The notes under the pieces: model-generated
The model's input: only the letters and a program-made list of their open reading frames with translations
What the model was told of the DNA's origin: nothing
Databases searched by the model: none
Program-made: the position numbers and the translations under genes
Shown here: piece after piece, positions 1-8,408 of the stretch
Position numbering within the stretch: position 1 is the first letter of the stretch
Layout: each line of letters begins with the position of its first letter
Assembly: GCA_003242645.1 (NCBI GenBank)
Contig: QGVC01000008.1
Span: 1 to 30,648 of the forward strand
Source: Pseudomonadota bacterium
GTDB taxonomy: Bacteria; Pseudomonadota; Alphaproteobacteria; Rhizobiales; Hyphomicrobiaceae
DNA length: 30,648 bases
Reading direction: 5' to 3'

Positions 1-246
1 CTGGAGCCACCACTTGTCGGGAGGATCGGAGCGGCCGTGCCAGGGCATGTCAAAGCAGATGACGCGGAACCGGTCCGTAACCGCCGTGTCATTCATCAAG
101 TGGCGGTACTGGCGGCTGTCGGCCCCGGCGGTGTGAAGACAGATGAGGGGAATGCCTTGTCCCGCTTCCTCCACGAAGACGCGGTGATCGACCCCTTGGA
201 TCGAAACCTTCAGGTAGCGCCCGATGATGGGCTCGAATTCAGGCAT
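1..246 (-). CDS. Alpha/beta hydrolase, N-terminal part (cut by window edge)
   Basis: Only the first 82 codons are inside the window; the gene continues beyond base 1. The visible part reads as the start of an alpha/beta-hydrolase fold protein: a first beta-strand pair (residues about 10-28), then PLICLHTAGADSRQY around residues 33-47, which sits where the oxyanion-hole HG motif lies in this family, and FDMPWHGRSDPP around residues 66-77, the usual strand and loop before the nucleophile elbow. The catalytic Ser, Asp and His lie outside. The ATG overlaps the end of the upstream SCP2-like gene by 8 bases, so the two are probably translationally coupled. The reaction cannot be assigned; hydrolysis of an ester, lactone or C-C bond in a catabolic route would suit the neighbours, but that is inference. 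Confidence 0.8.
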   Translation of the reverse strand, partial: MPEFEPIIGRYLKVSIQGVDHRVFVEEAGQGIPLICLHTAGADSRQYRHLMNDTAVTDRFRVICFDMPWHGRSDPPDKWWLQ

Positions 247-637
247 GGACCCTCCCGACACTGCGCATCAGACCCATCATGCGATGCAACGCGCGCGCAT
301 TCTGCATGGCGACGAGCGTGTCGCCCTCCAGAACGAACTCCGGCACGCGCATGATCATTGCGAAGATGTCGTGGTAGAGCGGGGGAGGGGGCTCGCTTAA
401 GAAGCGCTGCCACACGGCCATCGGCGCCCGCATCTGGAACTGCGTGCGGACATCGAAGCGCGGGGAAGGGATGATTTCCTCGATCTTTCCCTTGCGCACT
501 TTCAGGACGTAACGGCGCTCACCGAACACGAGGCCCATATCGACATTGAACCAGTGGCCGATGACGGCGAGCTCCGGATCGCGCGCCACAGTTTCCCGAA
601 AGGCTTCCATCCAGCCTTCGTCCGGAAACTCAGCCAT
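239..637 (-). CDS. Small SCP2-like protein
   Basis: This 132-residue protein has no signal peptide or membrane segment. Its pattern (alternating strands such as GLVFGERRYVLKVRKGKIEE, a tryptophan-containing helix AVWQRFLSEPPP, then HDIFAMIMR and LEGDTLVAMQNARALHRMMG) resembles the SCP2 sterol-binding fold seen in small proteins of catabolic clusters. A good Shine-Dalgarno sequence (AGGAGGG) precedes the ATG. It overlaps the start of the following alpha/beta hydrolase by 8 bases, and is about 120 bases downstream of the cupin gene on the same strand, so all probably lie in one transcript. In such clusters these proteins may bind a hydrophobic substrate or accompany the hydrolase; this is inference. 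The family call rests on overall pattern, not on a catalytic motif. Confidence 0.6.
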   Translation of the reverse strand: MAEFPDEGWMEAFRETVARDPELAVIGHWFNVDMGLVFGERRYVLKVRKGKIEEIIPSPRFDVRTQFQMRAPMAVWQRFLSEPPPPLYHDIFAMIMRVPEFVLEGDTLVAMQNARALHRMMGLMRSVGRVHA

Positions 638-760
638 GCCGCCCTCCTGTGTTGGTTCCTCCCACGGTGCAGATGAGCGCGGTCTTGCTCGAGAGAAACA
701 CCCGCGCTCCTGCCCCTCGTTATCGTGGACCAGCCTTGAAGCTCTGCGGTGCCTTGGACG

Positions 761-1159
761 TCAGCCGCCCATGTACTGCTCGTCGGTCACATGCTCCAGC
801 CATTCGACCACGACGCCGTCGCGTCCTTCCTGCATGGAGATGTGGATCATCATCGTATCCGGGGCGGCGCCGTGCCAATGCTTTTCGCCGGGCGGAATCC
901 AGACGACATCCCCCGCCTTTATTTCCTGAATTGGGCCGCCCCAGGCCTGAATGCGGCCTGTGCCATGGAGGACGTAAAGCGTCTGGCCCATCGGGTGGGT
1001 GTGCCAAGCGGTGCGCGCACCCGGCTCGAACGTGACCACATTCGACTTCAGCAACGCAGGCGCAGGCGCCTCGATGATGGGGTCCTGCCAGACCGTTCCG
1101 GTGAAAGAGCTTGCCGGCGCGCGACGTGTTGGTCTTGAGCCGCTCCTTATAATCTCCAT
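761..1159 (-). CDS. Cupin protein of the (R)-mandelonitrile-lyase-like family
   Basis: A 132-residue single-domain cupin. Cupin motif 1 is WHTHPMGQT with H53, H55 and Q59; motif 2 is PPGEKHWHG with H94 and H96. From memory, the bacterial manganese-dependent hydroxynitrile lyase of Granulicella (GtHNL) uses H53, H55, Q59 and H94 as metal ligands and has a Gln at 110; this protein has all of these at the same numbers. The opening MEIIRSGSRPTRRAP and the phrase FTGTVWQDPIIEAP are hallmarks of that subfamily. The start was placed at the ATG preceded by AAGGAGGAAAG; an upstream in-frame start would add 33 residues that do not look like the family. It follows the beta-hydroxyacid dehydrogenase by 114 bases. 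The physiological reaction is unknown; lyase activity may be promiscuous. Confidence 0.85.
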   Translation of the reverse strand: MEIIRSGSRPTRRAPASSFTGTVWQDPIIEAPAPALLKSNVVTFEPGARTAWHTHPMGQTLYVLHGTGRIQAWGGPIQEIKAGDVVWIPPGEKHWHGAAPDTMMIHISMQEGRDGVVVEWLEHVTDEQYMGG

Positions 1160-1273
1160 CGGCTTTCCTCCTTCTTGCTGCAGGGCCGGATTGGCGTGGT
1201 GCTGACTGCCTTCTCGCTGGCGCGGACACTTGAAACCCGCAGTCGGCCGCATCCGCAATCAGCGAGGCGCAGG

Positions 1274-2173
1274 TCAGGCTTTCTTGCTACGCACCTCGAC
1301 GCCAGCCTGTTCCTCCATGAGGGTGACGATTCTCGTGAAGTCGGAATCCGGACCGAGCTTATCCAGCGCCTTCTGCCACAGATCGAGAACGACTTCGCAG
1401 CCTTCGAGCTTCAGCCCCATGCGTCTTGCCTCCTCTATGAACAGCTTGACGTCCTTGTGCATGAGGCCGGTGGCAAAGCCATAATCGAAAGTGCCCGGCA
1501 GGATGGACTGGGGGAACTTCTGTAACGTCGCTGTGTTGCGACCGCTGCCCGCGTTGATCACGTCGATCATCACGTCAGCCGGAATCCCGGCCTTGGCGCC
1601 CACGACGACGGCCTCCGACGTCAGCGCCATCGCCGCGGCGGAGAGGCAGTTGTTGACGAGCTTCATCATCTGGGCCAGGCCCGGCTTGTCACCGATGTAG
1701 AACGGCTTGCCGATGACCTGCAGCGCCGGGAGGAGATTGTCGTAGTCCTCACGCGGCCCCGAGAACATCACGGCGACTGTTCCGGCCTTGGCGCCACCGA
1801 CACCGCCGCTCACCGGGCAATCAAGCCAGCGGATACCGCGCTCTTTCAAGGCGCTGGCTATTTTCTCTGCGGTTTGCGGGCCTGTGGTGGAAAGATCTAT
1901 GACCCGCTTGACCTTATCTCCGGATGTCAGGCCGTTCTCCCCAAGGGCCACCGTCTCCACGACCGGTGGCGTAGGCAGCGACAGGAAAACGGTTTCCACT
2001 TGGGAGGCGACTTCGGCCGGTGACGAGGCCCGTTTCGCGCCTCGTTCAACGAACTGATCGACGACGCTCGTGCGCACGTCGTGAACTAGCAGAGAATAAC
2101 CGGCGTCAAGCAAACGCCCGGCCATAGGGTGCCCCATGTTGCCGAGGCCGATGAATCCAAAGGTCTCGCTCAA
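1274..2173 (-). CDS. Beta-hydroxyacid dehydrogenase (3-hydroxyisobutyrate dehydrogenase family), copy 1
   Basis: A cytosolic 299-residue NAD(P)-dependent oxidoreductase. The Rossmann motif is GLGNMG at residues 9-14; the second strand ends HD (31-32), suggesting NAD rather than NADP. The substrate-binding motif DCPVSGG is at 118-124 and the catalytic lysine K171 lies in MMKLVNN, with N175. Length is normal for the family. I place the start at a TTG at 2173 because GGGAGG lies at the right distance and the Rossmann strand begins at once; the longer open frame upstream (to 2284) adds 37 residues unlike the family. The family oxidises 3-hydroxyisobutyrate, tartronate, 2-hydroxymethylglutarate and related acids; the specific substrate cannot be told. 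It is probably the first gene of the minus-strand unit that includes the cupin and the SCP2-like gene. Confidence 0.88.
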   Translation of the reverse strand: MSETFGFIGLGNMGHPMAGRLLDAGYSLLVHDVRTSVVDQFVERGAKRASSPAEVASQVETVFLSLPTPPVVETVALGENGLTSGDKVKRVIDLSTTGPQTAEKIASALKERGIRWLDCPVSGGVGGAKAGTVAVMFSGPREDYDNLLPALQVIGKPFYIGDKPGLAQMMKLVNNCLSAAAMALTSEAVVVGAKAGIPADVMIDVINAGSGRNTATLQKFPQSILPGTFDYGFATGLMHKDVKLFIEEARRMGLKLEGCEVVLDLWQKALDKLGPDSDFTRIVTLMEEQAGVEVRSKKA

Positions 2174-2840
2174 TGCGTCCTCCCGATTGCGTGCGCCGGA
2201 CTTTGCGCTCTGGGCAGAGGGCGAAGCTGACAATGAACCGGCGCCAAACCTGCTGATCCCGCGCGGCCAGCAACCAGGCGCCACTGGCCGGCTACCATGC
2301 CGTGGGGGCTGTCTCGTACGAGGCCAGAATACAGATGCTGTTACGGTAATACAATCGACAGATTGGCGGCGCAGCTATTCCGATTTGCAGTCTTCGCCGG
2401 GTCCTGCTGGCTCGCATTTCGACGGCGGTGACTTCGGAGCCAAGATGGCTTGTGCAACGGGTCTCACGCTCACCGCACGGATTGCGACGAAATACGCATA
2501 TCGATCTGCTCAGGATTCGGCTAATCCCCTCCCGCGATTGTGATGCCGACAGGGCACTTCTCAAGACTGAGGAGATGATCGCCTCTTGCGGCGGGCACGT
2601 CTCCGCACTAAAGGGTGCTCCACCCAAGATCATCCTGGAGGGAGCGAAACGTCGTGATCTACCAGGAAAGGGTTGTCGGTCAATCGATTAGCCTCAGGAT
2701 GGCTGGTACGCGCGTTGGGTTCTGATTGGTCGCCATGCCAATAGAACGTGCCAGCAAATGCCCTGCGACATGGAATGCCATCAGTCTCGGCTGCCCTAGG
2801 CCCGCTCTGGGGCCGTGATGCCGCTCTCGCCAGGAGGCGT
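2174..2840. other. 667-base stretch with no recognisable gene
   Basis: This lies between the divergent dehydrogenase and EIIA-like genes and must hold both promoters. Several short open frames cross it on both strands, but none has family resemblance, a credible ribosome binding site or consistent coding character. A plus-strand frame around 2540-2660 (LLKTEEMIASCGGHVSALKG onward) faintly recalls the middle of a universal stress protein, so the stretch could hold a decayed gene. That is weak. Confidence 0.4.
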
Positions 2841-3326
2841 ATGGTGGAACCTGTAGAGCTCACGACGATTCTCGGCGATGAGGACCTGCTTCTGGACCAG
2901 CCTATCGATTCGAAGGCCGCCGTTCTCGCCGCCGCTGCGGAACACCTTGGGCGGAGCACCGGCGTCCCAAGCGAGGTCATCCTGAAAGCCCTGTCGGACC
3001 GCGAGGCCCTCGGCTCCACCGCGATCAAACACGGAGTGGCAGTGCCGCACGCAGGGCTCGATAACCTGCCGCGGCCCGCAGCTGTCTTCTTCAGGCTTGC
3101 CCACCCAATCGAATTCGACGCGCCGGACGATAACCCAGTGGATCTCGTCTTCGTCACGGTCTGGCCCAGCGAACATAGAAGTGGGCTACTGTCAGCACTT
3201 GGGCATTTGTGCCGTAACCTACGAGAACCTTCGGTGCGACAGGCACTGCGGACTGCTTCAACTCCGCAGGAGATCAAATCGGCTCTCAGCCGGAGCGCAG
3301 ACTCAGACGCCAAGAACTCCTCTTGA
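2841..3326 (+). CDS. PTS EIIA(Ntr)-like phosphocarrier / regulatory domain protein
   Basis: A 161-residue soluble protein consisting of one PTS EIIA type-2 domain (residues about 6-150). The phosphorylatable histidine is H70 in GVAVPHAG, matching the G-I-A-I-P-H motif of PtsN; ALSDREALGSTAI just before it is also typical. The start was set at the ATG following CAGGAGG, with an adjacent GTG also possible; an upstream in-frame start would add 31 atypical residues. No EIIB, EIIC, HPr or rpoN gene is near, so a regulatory rather than sugar-transport role is likely. In enterobacteria EIIA(Ntr) controls potassium uptake (TrkA, KdpD). Here the gene lies 188 bases upstream of the Mrp cation/proton antiporter operon on the same strand, which suggests, but does not prove, that it tunes that antiporter. 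Confidence 0.85.
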   Translation: MVEPVELTTILGDEDLLLDQPIDSKAAVLAAAAEHLGRSTGVPSEVILKALSDREALGSTAIKHGVAVPHAGLDNLPRPAAVFFRLAHPIEFDAPDDNPVDLVFVTVWPSEHRSGLLSALGHLCRNLREPSVRQALRTASTPQEIKSALSRSADSDAKNSS

Positions 3327-3343
3327 TAGTTGCGCGGCGACGT

Positions 3344-3358
3344 TTGCGGTAGCCGCAA
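3344..3358 (+). other. Short inverted repeat between EIIA-like gene and mrpA
   Basis: TTGCGG-tag-CCGCAA is a perfect 6-base stem with a 3-base loop, 17 bases after the EIIA stop codon. No T-run follows, so it is a weak terminator candidate; it could instead be an operator or an attenuating hairpin in the mrp leader. Confidence 0.35.
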
Positions 3359-3514
3359 CCTTCCCGTAAATAAGGAATTGCATGTGGCGCGCGGGGCGCA
3401 ATTGCCCTTAAGCCTTGTCGCGCCGCGGCTTGGCGCCGTCTTGTTGCTGTTTCCAGACAGACCCTAAAGTCGGCGCGACCCGCCATCCCAAAAACGAAAG
3501 GTTGCTTGCCGAGC

Positions 3515-6433
3515 ATGTCGACTGACGCCATCCTTCTGACTGTCCTGGTCGTAATGCCGTTTGTCGGCAGCGTCGTCGCAGCGCTCCTGCCTACCAATGC
3601 ACATGACCTGGAAGCGTGGTGGGCAGCGGGGATAGCGTTCATCGGCCTTGCCATTGCAAGCACCTTCTCCCAGCCAATGGCGGAAGGGGCGATTGTCCGG
3701 GCCGAGTTCGAGTGGGTGCCCCAATTGGGGCTCAATTTCATCCTGCGGCTCGACGGCTTCGCCTGGAGCTTCGTTGTCCTTGTGTGCCTGATCGGGCTGC
3801 TCGTTATCCTCTATGCCCGCTATTACATCAGGCCAGAGGATCCGGCCTCGCGCTTCTTCTCGTATTTGCTGGGCTTCAAGGGCGCCATGCTCGGCATCGT
3901 GTTGTCGGGCAACCTGCTGCAGCTCGTCTTTTTTTGGGAGCTCACGAGCCTCTACTCGTTCCTTCTCATCGGCTACTGGTACCAAAATCAGAGCGCCCGT
4001 GATGGCGCACGGCTCACGCTGACGGTCACGGCAACCGGAGGGCTCTGCCTGCTCGCCGGAGTGTTGCTGCTCGGGCAAATCGTGGGCAGCTACAATCTCG
4101 ACGACGTGCTCGCAGCAGGATCGAGCATCATCAATCATTCGCTCTATTTGCCGATACTCCTTCTGATCGCCGTTGGCGTACTGACGAAAAGTGCGCAGTT
4201 CCCTTTTCACTTCTGGCTACCGAGGGCAATGGCCGCGCCCACGCCCGTTTCCGCCTATCTGCATTCGGCGGCGATGGTGAAGGCGGGCATTTTTCTGCTC
4301 GCACGCCTCTGGCCAGTCATGGCTGGGCACGATCTCTGGTTCTGGATCTTCACACCACTCGGGGTCACGACGCTGCTCATCGGCGCGTTCCTGGCGCTCT
4401 TTCAGCAAGATCTCAAGGGCCTGCTTGCCTATTCGACGATTAGCCACCTCGGGCTAATCACGCTGTTGCTGGGGCTCGGCAGCCGATTGGCTGCGGTGGC
4501 AGCCGTTTTCCACATCATGAATCACGCGACCTTCAAAGCGTCGCTGTTCATGGCTGCCGGCGTAATCGATCACGAAGCGGGGACCCGGGATATCCGCCAG
4601 CTCGGAGGCCTCTACCGCACCATGCCGACCACGGCCACCCTGGCCATAGTCGCCGCCGCGGCAATGGCGGGTGTTCCGCTGCTGAACGGATTCTTATCGA
4701 AGGAGATGTTCTTTGCCGAGACGATCGAGCCGCATGTCGTCTCGACGCTCGACGACGCGTTGCCTTATCTCGCGACCATAGCCGGCATATTCAGCGTGGC
4801 TTACTCGCTTCGTCTGATCCACCAGGTGTTCTTCGGTCCGCCTGCCAACAATCTGCCGCGTACGCCGCACGATCCGGTCACGTGGATGCTTCTACCGGTC
4901 GCGTTTCTTGTGCTGATGTGCATTCTTGTGGGCGTGGCGCCGCAGGCGATCATCGGCGGGTTTCTCAAGGTCGCCATCATCCCCGTCGTTGGCCAACCAG
5001 TGCCAAACTATAGTCTCGCGGTCTGGCACGGATTCACGCCGGCATTTTTCATGAGCTTGGTTGCGTTGGTCGGCGGAGTTTCACTCTATACCGTTCTGCA
5101 CAGGCAGCTGGCGGGAGAGGTCGAAGGACCGCCCATACTGCGTCACCTGAAAGGGCGCCGGCTCTTCGAACGCGCGGTTGCTCTGCTCTCGTGGCGGGGC
5201 GCGAGGCCTCTCGTGCAGGCCTTGAGCTCGAACCGGCTGCAACCGCAGATCGCGCTGCTGCTTACCGTGGCAGTGCTGGCCGGAGTCTGGCCGTTGTTCC
5301 AAAATTCGATTACTTTGCGGCTTCCCAAATTGAGCGAGGTCGACGTCAGCTTCCTGCTCGTATGGGTTGTCGGCTGTCTCTGTGCGATTGGCGCTGCGAT
5401 CTCCGCGAAGTTTCACCGGTTTGCCGCGGTTGTCATGATGGGAGGCGCGGGCCTCTCGACCAGCATCACGTTTGCTTGGGGCGCCGCGCCTGACCTCGCG
5501 CTGACACAGCTGCTCGTGGAGATCGTCACGACAGTTCTGCTTCTTTTAGGGCTGCGCTGGTTGCCCAAACGGCAAAAGGAGCCCGATGGGCCGGTAAGTC
5601 CAGCCATCGCAGCGCGGCGGGTTCGCGACTTCATCATAGCCGTCGCGGGTGGCTTTGGGGTAGGGGCCTTGGCCTACGCGATCATGACGCGGCCTTTGAC
5701 CTTCAGCGTGTCCTCCAAGTTCCTCGAGCTGGCCTACCCGGAGGCAGGCGGCCGCAACGTCGTCAACGTTATTTTGGTCGATTTCCGCGCCTTCGACACA
5801 CTCGGAGAGATCACGGTGCTTGGGGCCGTGGCCATTACCGTCTACGCCCTTCTGCGCCGGTTCCGCCCTGCGCCGGATAGCGTGGCCTTACCCGAGCAGA
5901 AATACTTTCAAGACGTGTTCGACGAAGAGCGAAAAAAGGCGCGAAAGGACCAGATTTCCTCTCACTACATGTTCGTTCCTGGCCTCATTTTGCGGCTCCT
6001 CTTTCCGCTCGTCGCCATGGTGTCGGTATTTCTTTTCCTGCGAGGTCACGACCTGCCGGGAGGCGGTTTCGTCGCCGGCTTGACCTTCGCCATCGCCTTC
6101 CTTCTTCAATACATGGCCGGTGGCGCCCGCTGGGTGGAGGCACGGCTTACAGTACTGCCGGTGCGCTGGATCGGTTTTGGGCTGCTTGCTGCCGGAGGCA
6201 CAGGAATTGCTGCGGCGTTGTTCGGCCGGCCCTTCCTTACTTCGGCTTTTCAATACGTCGATATACCTCTTCTTGGTTCTATTCCGGTGGCATCTGCTCT
6301 TCTTTTCGATCTTGGTGTCTACGCCCTTGTCCTTGGTGCCACCGTCCTCATGTTGATCGCCCTTGCTCACCAGGCGATCCGCATTCCGCGCTCTACGAGC
6401 AAGGCGGAGCAAGTCACTGAAGGAGCAGCCTGA
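3515..6433 (+). CDS. mrpA: Mrp/Pha Na+(K+)/H+ antiporter subunit A, fused to subunit B
   Basis: A 972-residue polytopic inner-membrane protein, the largest subunit of the Mrp (Pha) multi-subunit cation/proton antiporter. The first ~500 residues are the NuoL-like proton-channel module: E142 in FFWELTSLYSFL, K225 in TKSAQFPFHFWLP, and H250 and K256 in YLHSAAMVKAG correspond to the conserved charged residues. The region around 590-800 is the MrpA-specific C-terminal part (AAPDLALTQLLVEIVTTVLL). From about residue 819 (MFVPGLILRLLFPL, then GHDLPGGGFVAGL) comes a complete MrpB domain, so A and B are one chain, as in rhizobial PhaAB. I chose ATG 3515; a TTG at 3506 is a possible alternative. The stop overlaps the mrpC start by one base. 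Confidence 0.95.
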   Translation: MSTDAILLTVLVVMPFVGSVVAALLPTNAHDLEAWWAAGIAFIGLAIASTFSQPMAEGAIVRAEFEWVPQLGLNFILRLDGFAWSFVVLVCLIGLLVILYARYYIRPEDPASRFFSYLLGFKGAMLGIVLSGNLLQLVFFWELTSLYSFLLIGYWYQNQSARDGARLTLTVTATGGLCLLAGVLLLGQIVGSYNLDDVLAAGSSIINHSLYLPILLLIAVGVLTKSAQFPFHFWLPRAMAAPTPVSAYLHSAAMVKAGIFLLARLWPVMAGHDLWFWIFTPLGVTTLLIGAFLALFQQDLKGLLAYSTISHLGLITLLLGLGSRLAAVAAVFHIMNHATFKASLFMAAGVIDHEAGTRDIRQLGGLYRTMPTTATLAIVAAAAMAGVPLLNGFLSKEMFFAETIEPHVVSTLDDALPYLATIAGIFSVAYSLRLIHQVFFGPPANNLPRTPHDPVTWMLLPVAFLVLMCILVGVAPQAIIGGFLKVAIIPVVGQPVPNYSLAVWHGFTPAFFMSLVALVGGVSLYTVLHRQLAGEVEGPPILRHLKGRRLFERAVALLSWRGARPLVQALSSNRLQPQIALLLTVAVLAGVWPLFQNSITLRLPKLSEVDVSFLLVWVVGCLCAIGAAISAKFHRFAAVVMMGGAGLSTSITFAWGAAPDLALTQLLVEIVTTVLLLLGLRWLPKRQKEPDGPVSPAIAARRVRDFIIAVAGGFGVGALAYAIMTRPLTFSVSSKFLELAYPEAGGRNVVNVILVDFRAFDTLGEITVLGAVAITVYALLRRFRPAPDSVALPEQKYFQDVFDEERKKARKDQISSHYMFVPGLILRLLFPLVAMVSVFLFLRGHDLPGGGFVAGLTFAIAFLLQYMAGGARWVEARLTVLPVRWIGFGLLAAGGTGIAAALFGRPFLTSAFQYVDIPLLGSIPVASALLFDLGVYALVLGATVLMLIALAHQAIRIPRSTSKAEQVTEGAA

Positions 6434-6777
6434 TGGAACTTGTCATCTCCATAACCATCGGCGTCCTTACCGGATCAGGGCTGTGGCTCATTCTGCGCCC
6501 GCGCACGTTCCAGGTGATCGTCGGGCTGTCGCTCCTGTCGTACGCGGTCAACCTTTTCATTTTCGGCATGGGGCGACTGCGGGTAGGGAAGGCTCCAATT
6601 CTCGATTCGATCGTTCCCCCTTACCTCGCGGGGTATGCGGATCCGCTGCCTCAGGCACTTGTCCTGACGGCGATCGTCATCAGCTTCGCGATGACTGCGC
6701 TGTTTCTCGTCGTTCTGCTCGCGGCGCGAGGGCTGTCTGGGAGCGACCACGTTGATGGCGTGGAGCGGGGCTCATGA
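6433..6777 (+). CDS. mrpC: Mrp antiporter subunit C
   Basis: A 114-residue hydrophobic protein homologous to NuoK and MnhC, with three membrane helices (about 3-22, 28-50 and 68-95). The motif VIVGLSLLSYAVNLFIFGMG is typical of MrpC, and the loop between helices 2 and 3 (PPYLAGYADPLPQALVLTAIVIS) contains the family's proline-leucine-proline-glutamine signature. Its ATG shares one base with the mrpA stop codon and its own stop overlaps mrpD by four bases, so translation is coupled. It forms part of the A-C-D proton-translocating membrane arm. It has the usual length for the family and shows no defect. Confidence 0.95.
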   Translation: MELVISITIGVLTGSGLWLILRPRTFQVIVGLSLLSYAVNLFIFGMGRLRVGKAPILDSIVPPYLAGYADPLPQALVLTAIVISFAMTALFLVVLLAARGLSGSDHVDGVERGS

Positions 6778-8408
6778 CGTGGGCTGATCACCTGGTCATT
6801 GCGCCGATCGTCATCCCGCTCCTTGCCGGCGGATCGATGCTGATGTTCGAGGGGCGGCGCCGCGAGGTCATTGCCAGCATCAATGTGCTGGCGACGCTAG
6901 CACAGCTCGCGGTCGCCATCGCGCTCCTCGTCGGAAGTCTGCAGGAGAGTCCAGCGCAAGTCGTCAAGGTCTATCTTCTCGGCGACTGGCCGGCCGAGTT
7001 CGGCATTGTTTTGGTGGCTGATCAGCTCGCTGCCCTGATGCTCGTGCTGACGGCGTTACTCGCCTGTGCAGCGTTGTTGTACTCTCTGGCCTATTGGCAC
7101 CGCGCCGGAAGCTATTTCCACCCGTTGTTCCAATTCCTTCTTATGGGGCTGAACGGCGCCTTTCTTACAGGTGATCTTTTCAACCTTTTCGTTTTCTTCG
7201 AGGTGCTTCTCGCGGCTTCGTATGGTCTGGCCTTGCATGGCTCGGGGCGGGCGCGCGTGCGGGCCAGCCTCCATTACATCGTGGTCAACCTTGCCGCCTC
7301 GTCGCTTTTCCTCATTGGGGTGAGCGCGATTTATGGCACCGCGGGCACCCTGAATATGGCCGAGCTTGGCCAGCGCATTCCTGAGCTCAATGCCTCGGAG
7401 AGGGGGCTGTTCGAGATTGGAGCTGCGATCCTCGGCATCGCTTTTCTGGTCAAGGCTGCGGCATGGCCCCTCGGCTTCTGGCTGCCTCCTCTTTACGCTG
7501 CGGCCAGTGCTCCGGTGGGCGCGGTCTTCGCGGTCCTGACCAAGGTTGGCGTTTATATCATCCTGCGGCTCGGATCTATCACGCCCGATGCCGGAGGCGG
7601 TGGGCTCTTCTTCGCGGAAGGGTGGCTCTTCGTCATCGGTATTGCCACGATTTCTTTTGCCGCCATCGCGATGCTTGCCTCTCAGGACATGGGGCACCTC
7701 GCCGGATACTCCGTGCTGGTGTCGTCGGGAACATTGCTGGCCACGATCGGCCTTGGCGGTCCAGAGATGACCAGCTCGGCGCTATTCTATTTGGTCACCT
7801 CCACGCTAACGATCGCAACGTTCTTCCTGCTCATCGAGATCGTGGAACGCGGCCGCACTCCTGCAGACGACGTTCTTGCGGTGACCTTGGAGGTCTACGG
7901 TGCCGAGGATGAGGAGGATCCGGAAACAGCGGAGGAGGCGGGCATTGCGGTCCCAGCCATCTTGGGTGTGCTCGGAGTCGCCTTTCTCGCCTGCGGCCTG
8001 ATGCTGGCCGGCCTACCGCCCCTCGCGGGTTTCGTTGCCAAGTTTGCCATTCTCGACAGCTTGCTCGACCGGCATTGGCTAACCGTCGGCGGCACCGTTT
8101 CGGTTCAGGGGTGGCTTCTTCTTCTCGTCATTCTTGTTTCTGGTCTGACGACGATTATCGCTGTGGCACGTGCCGGAATAAGGACCTTTTGGGCATTCCC
8201 AGACCGCGAGCTACCCCGTGTCGCCGCTGTTGAGCTTGGTGCTCTCGGTTTGCTCTTGTTCCTCTGCGTTGCACTGACGGTTCAGGCTGGCCCCGTGATG
8301 AAGTTCATGCAGCAAACGGCCATCGGGTTGGAGGCGGGGCGCGCCTATATCGGCGCTGTCAAAGCGCAATCCCCGGTCACGCCTCCACAAACGGGGAAAG
8401 CGCCATGA
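6774..8408 (+). CDS. mrpD: Mrp antiporter subunit D
   Basis: A 544-residue NuoM/N-like membrane subunit with about 14 helices. The conserved charged residues are visible: E143 in FNLFVFFEVLLAASYG, K227 in FLVKAAAWPLGFWLP and K257 in AVLTKVGVY. Between the later helices (around residues 365-390) there is a strongly acidic loop (EDEEDPETAEEAG) facing the aqueous side, as is common in alphaproteobacterial PhaD proteins. With MrpA it provides the antiporter-like proton path. Start and stop overlap its neighbours mrpC and mrpE by four bases each (ATGA arrangement), so stoichiometric coupled translation is likely. Confidence 0.95.
   Translation: MTWADHLVIAPIVIPLLAGGSMLMFEGRRREVIASINVLATLAQLAVAIALLVGSLQESPAQVVKVYLLGDWPAEFGIVLVADQLAALMLVLTALLACAALLYSLAYWHRAGSYFHPLFQFLLMGLNGAFLTGDLFNLFVFFEVLLAASYGLALHGSGRARVRASLHYIVVNLAASSLFLIGVSAIYGTAGTLNMAELGQRIPELNASERGLFEIGAAILGIAFLVKAAAWPLGFWLPPLYAAASAPVGAVFAVLTKVGVYIILRLGSITPDAGGGGLFFAEGWLFVIGIATISFAAIAMLASQDMGHLAGYSVLVSSGTLLATIGLGGPEMTSSALFYLVTSTLTIATFFLLIEIVERGRTPADDVLAVTLEVYGAEDEEDPETAEEAGIAVPAILGVLGVAFLACGLMLAGLPPLAGFVAKFAILDSLLDRHWLTVGGTVSVQGWLLLLVILVSGLTTIIAVARAGIRTFWAFPDRELPRVAAVELGALGLLLFLCVALTVQAGPVMKFMQQTAIGLEAGRAYIGAVKAQSPVTPPQTGKAP

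Noticed and set aside
2292..2633. Minus-strand 113-codon frame in the gene-free stretch
   Set aside because: Arg/Ser-rich with no motif, no ribosome binding site and no homology that I recognise.
2428..2691. Possible universal stress protein fragment
   Set aside because: Only LLKTEEMIASCGGHVSALKG and the following PPKIILEGAKRR recall that family; no nucleotide-binding G-S motif follows and no start site is evident. Kept only as a note.
3464..4210. Minus-strand open frame of 248 codons
   Set aside because: It lies opposite mrpA, has the skewed Arg/Glu/Gln/His composition of an antisense frame and no family resemblance.
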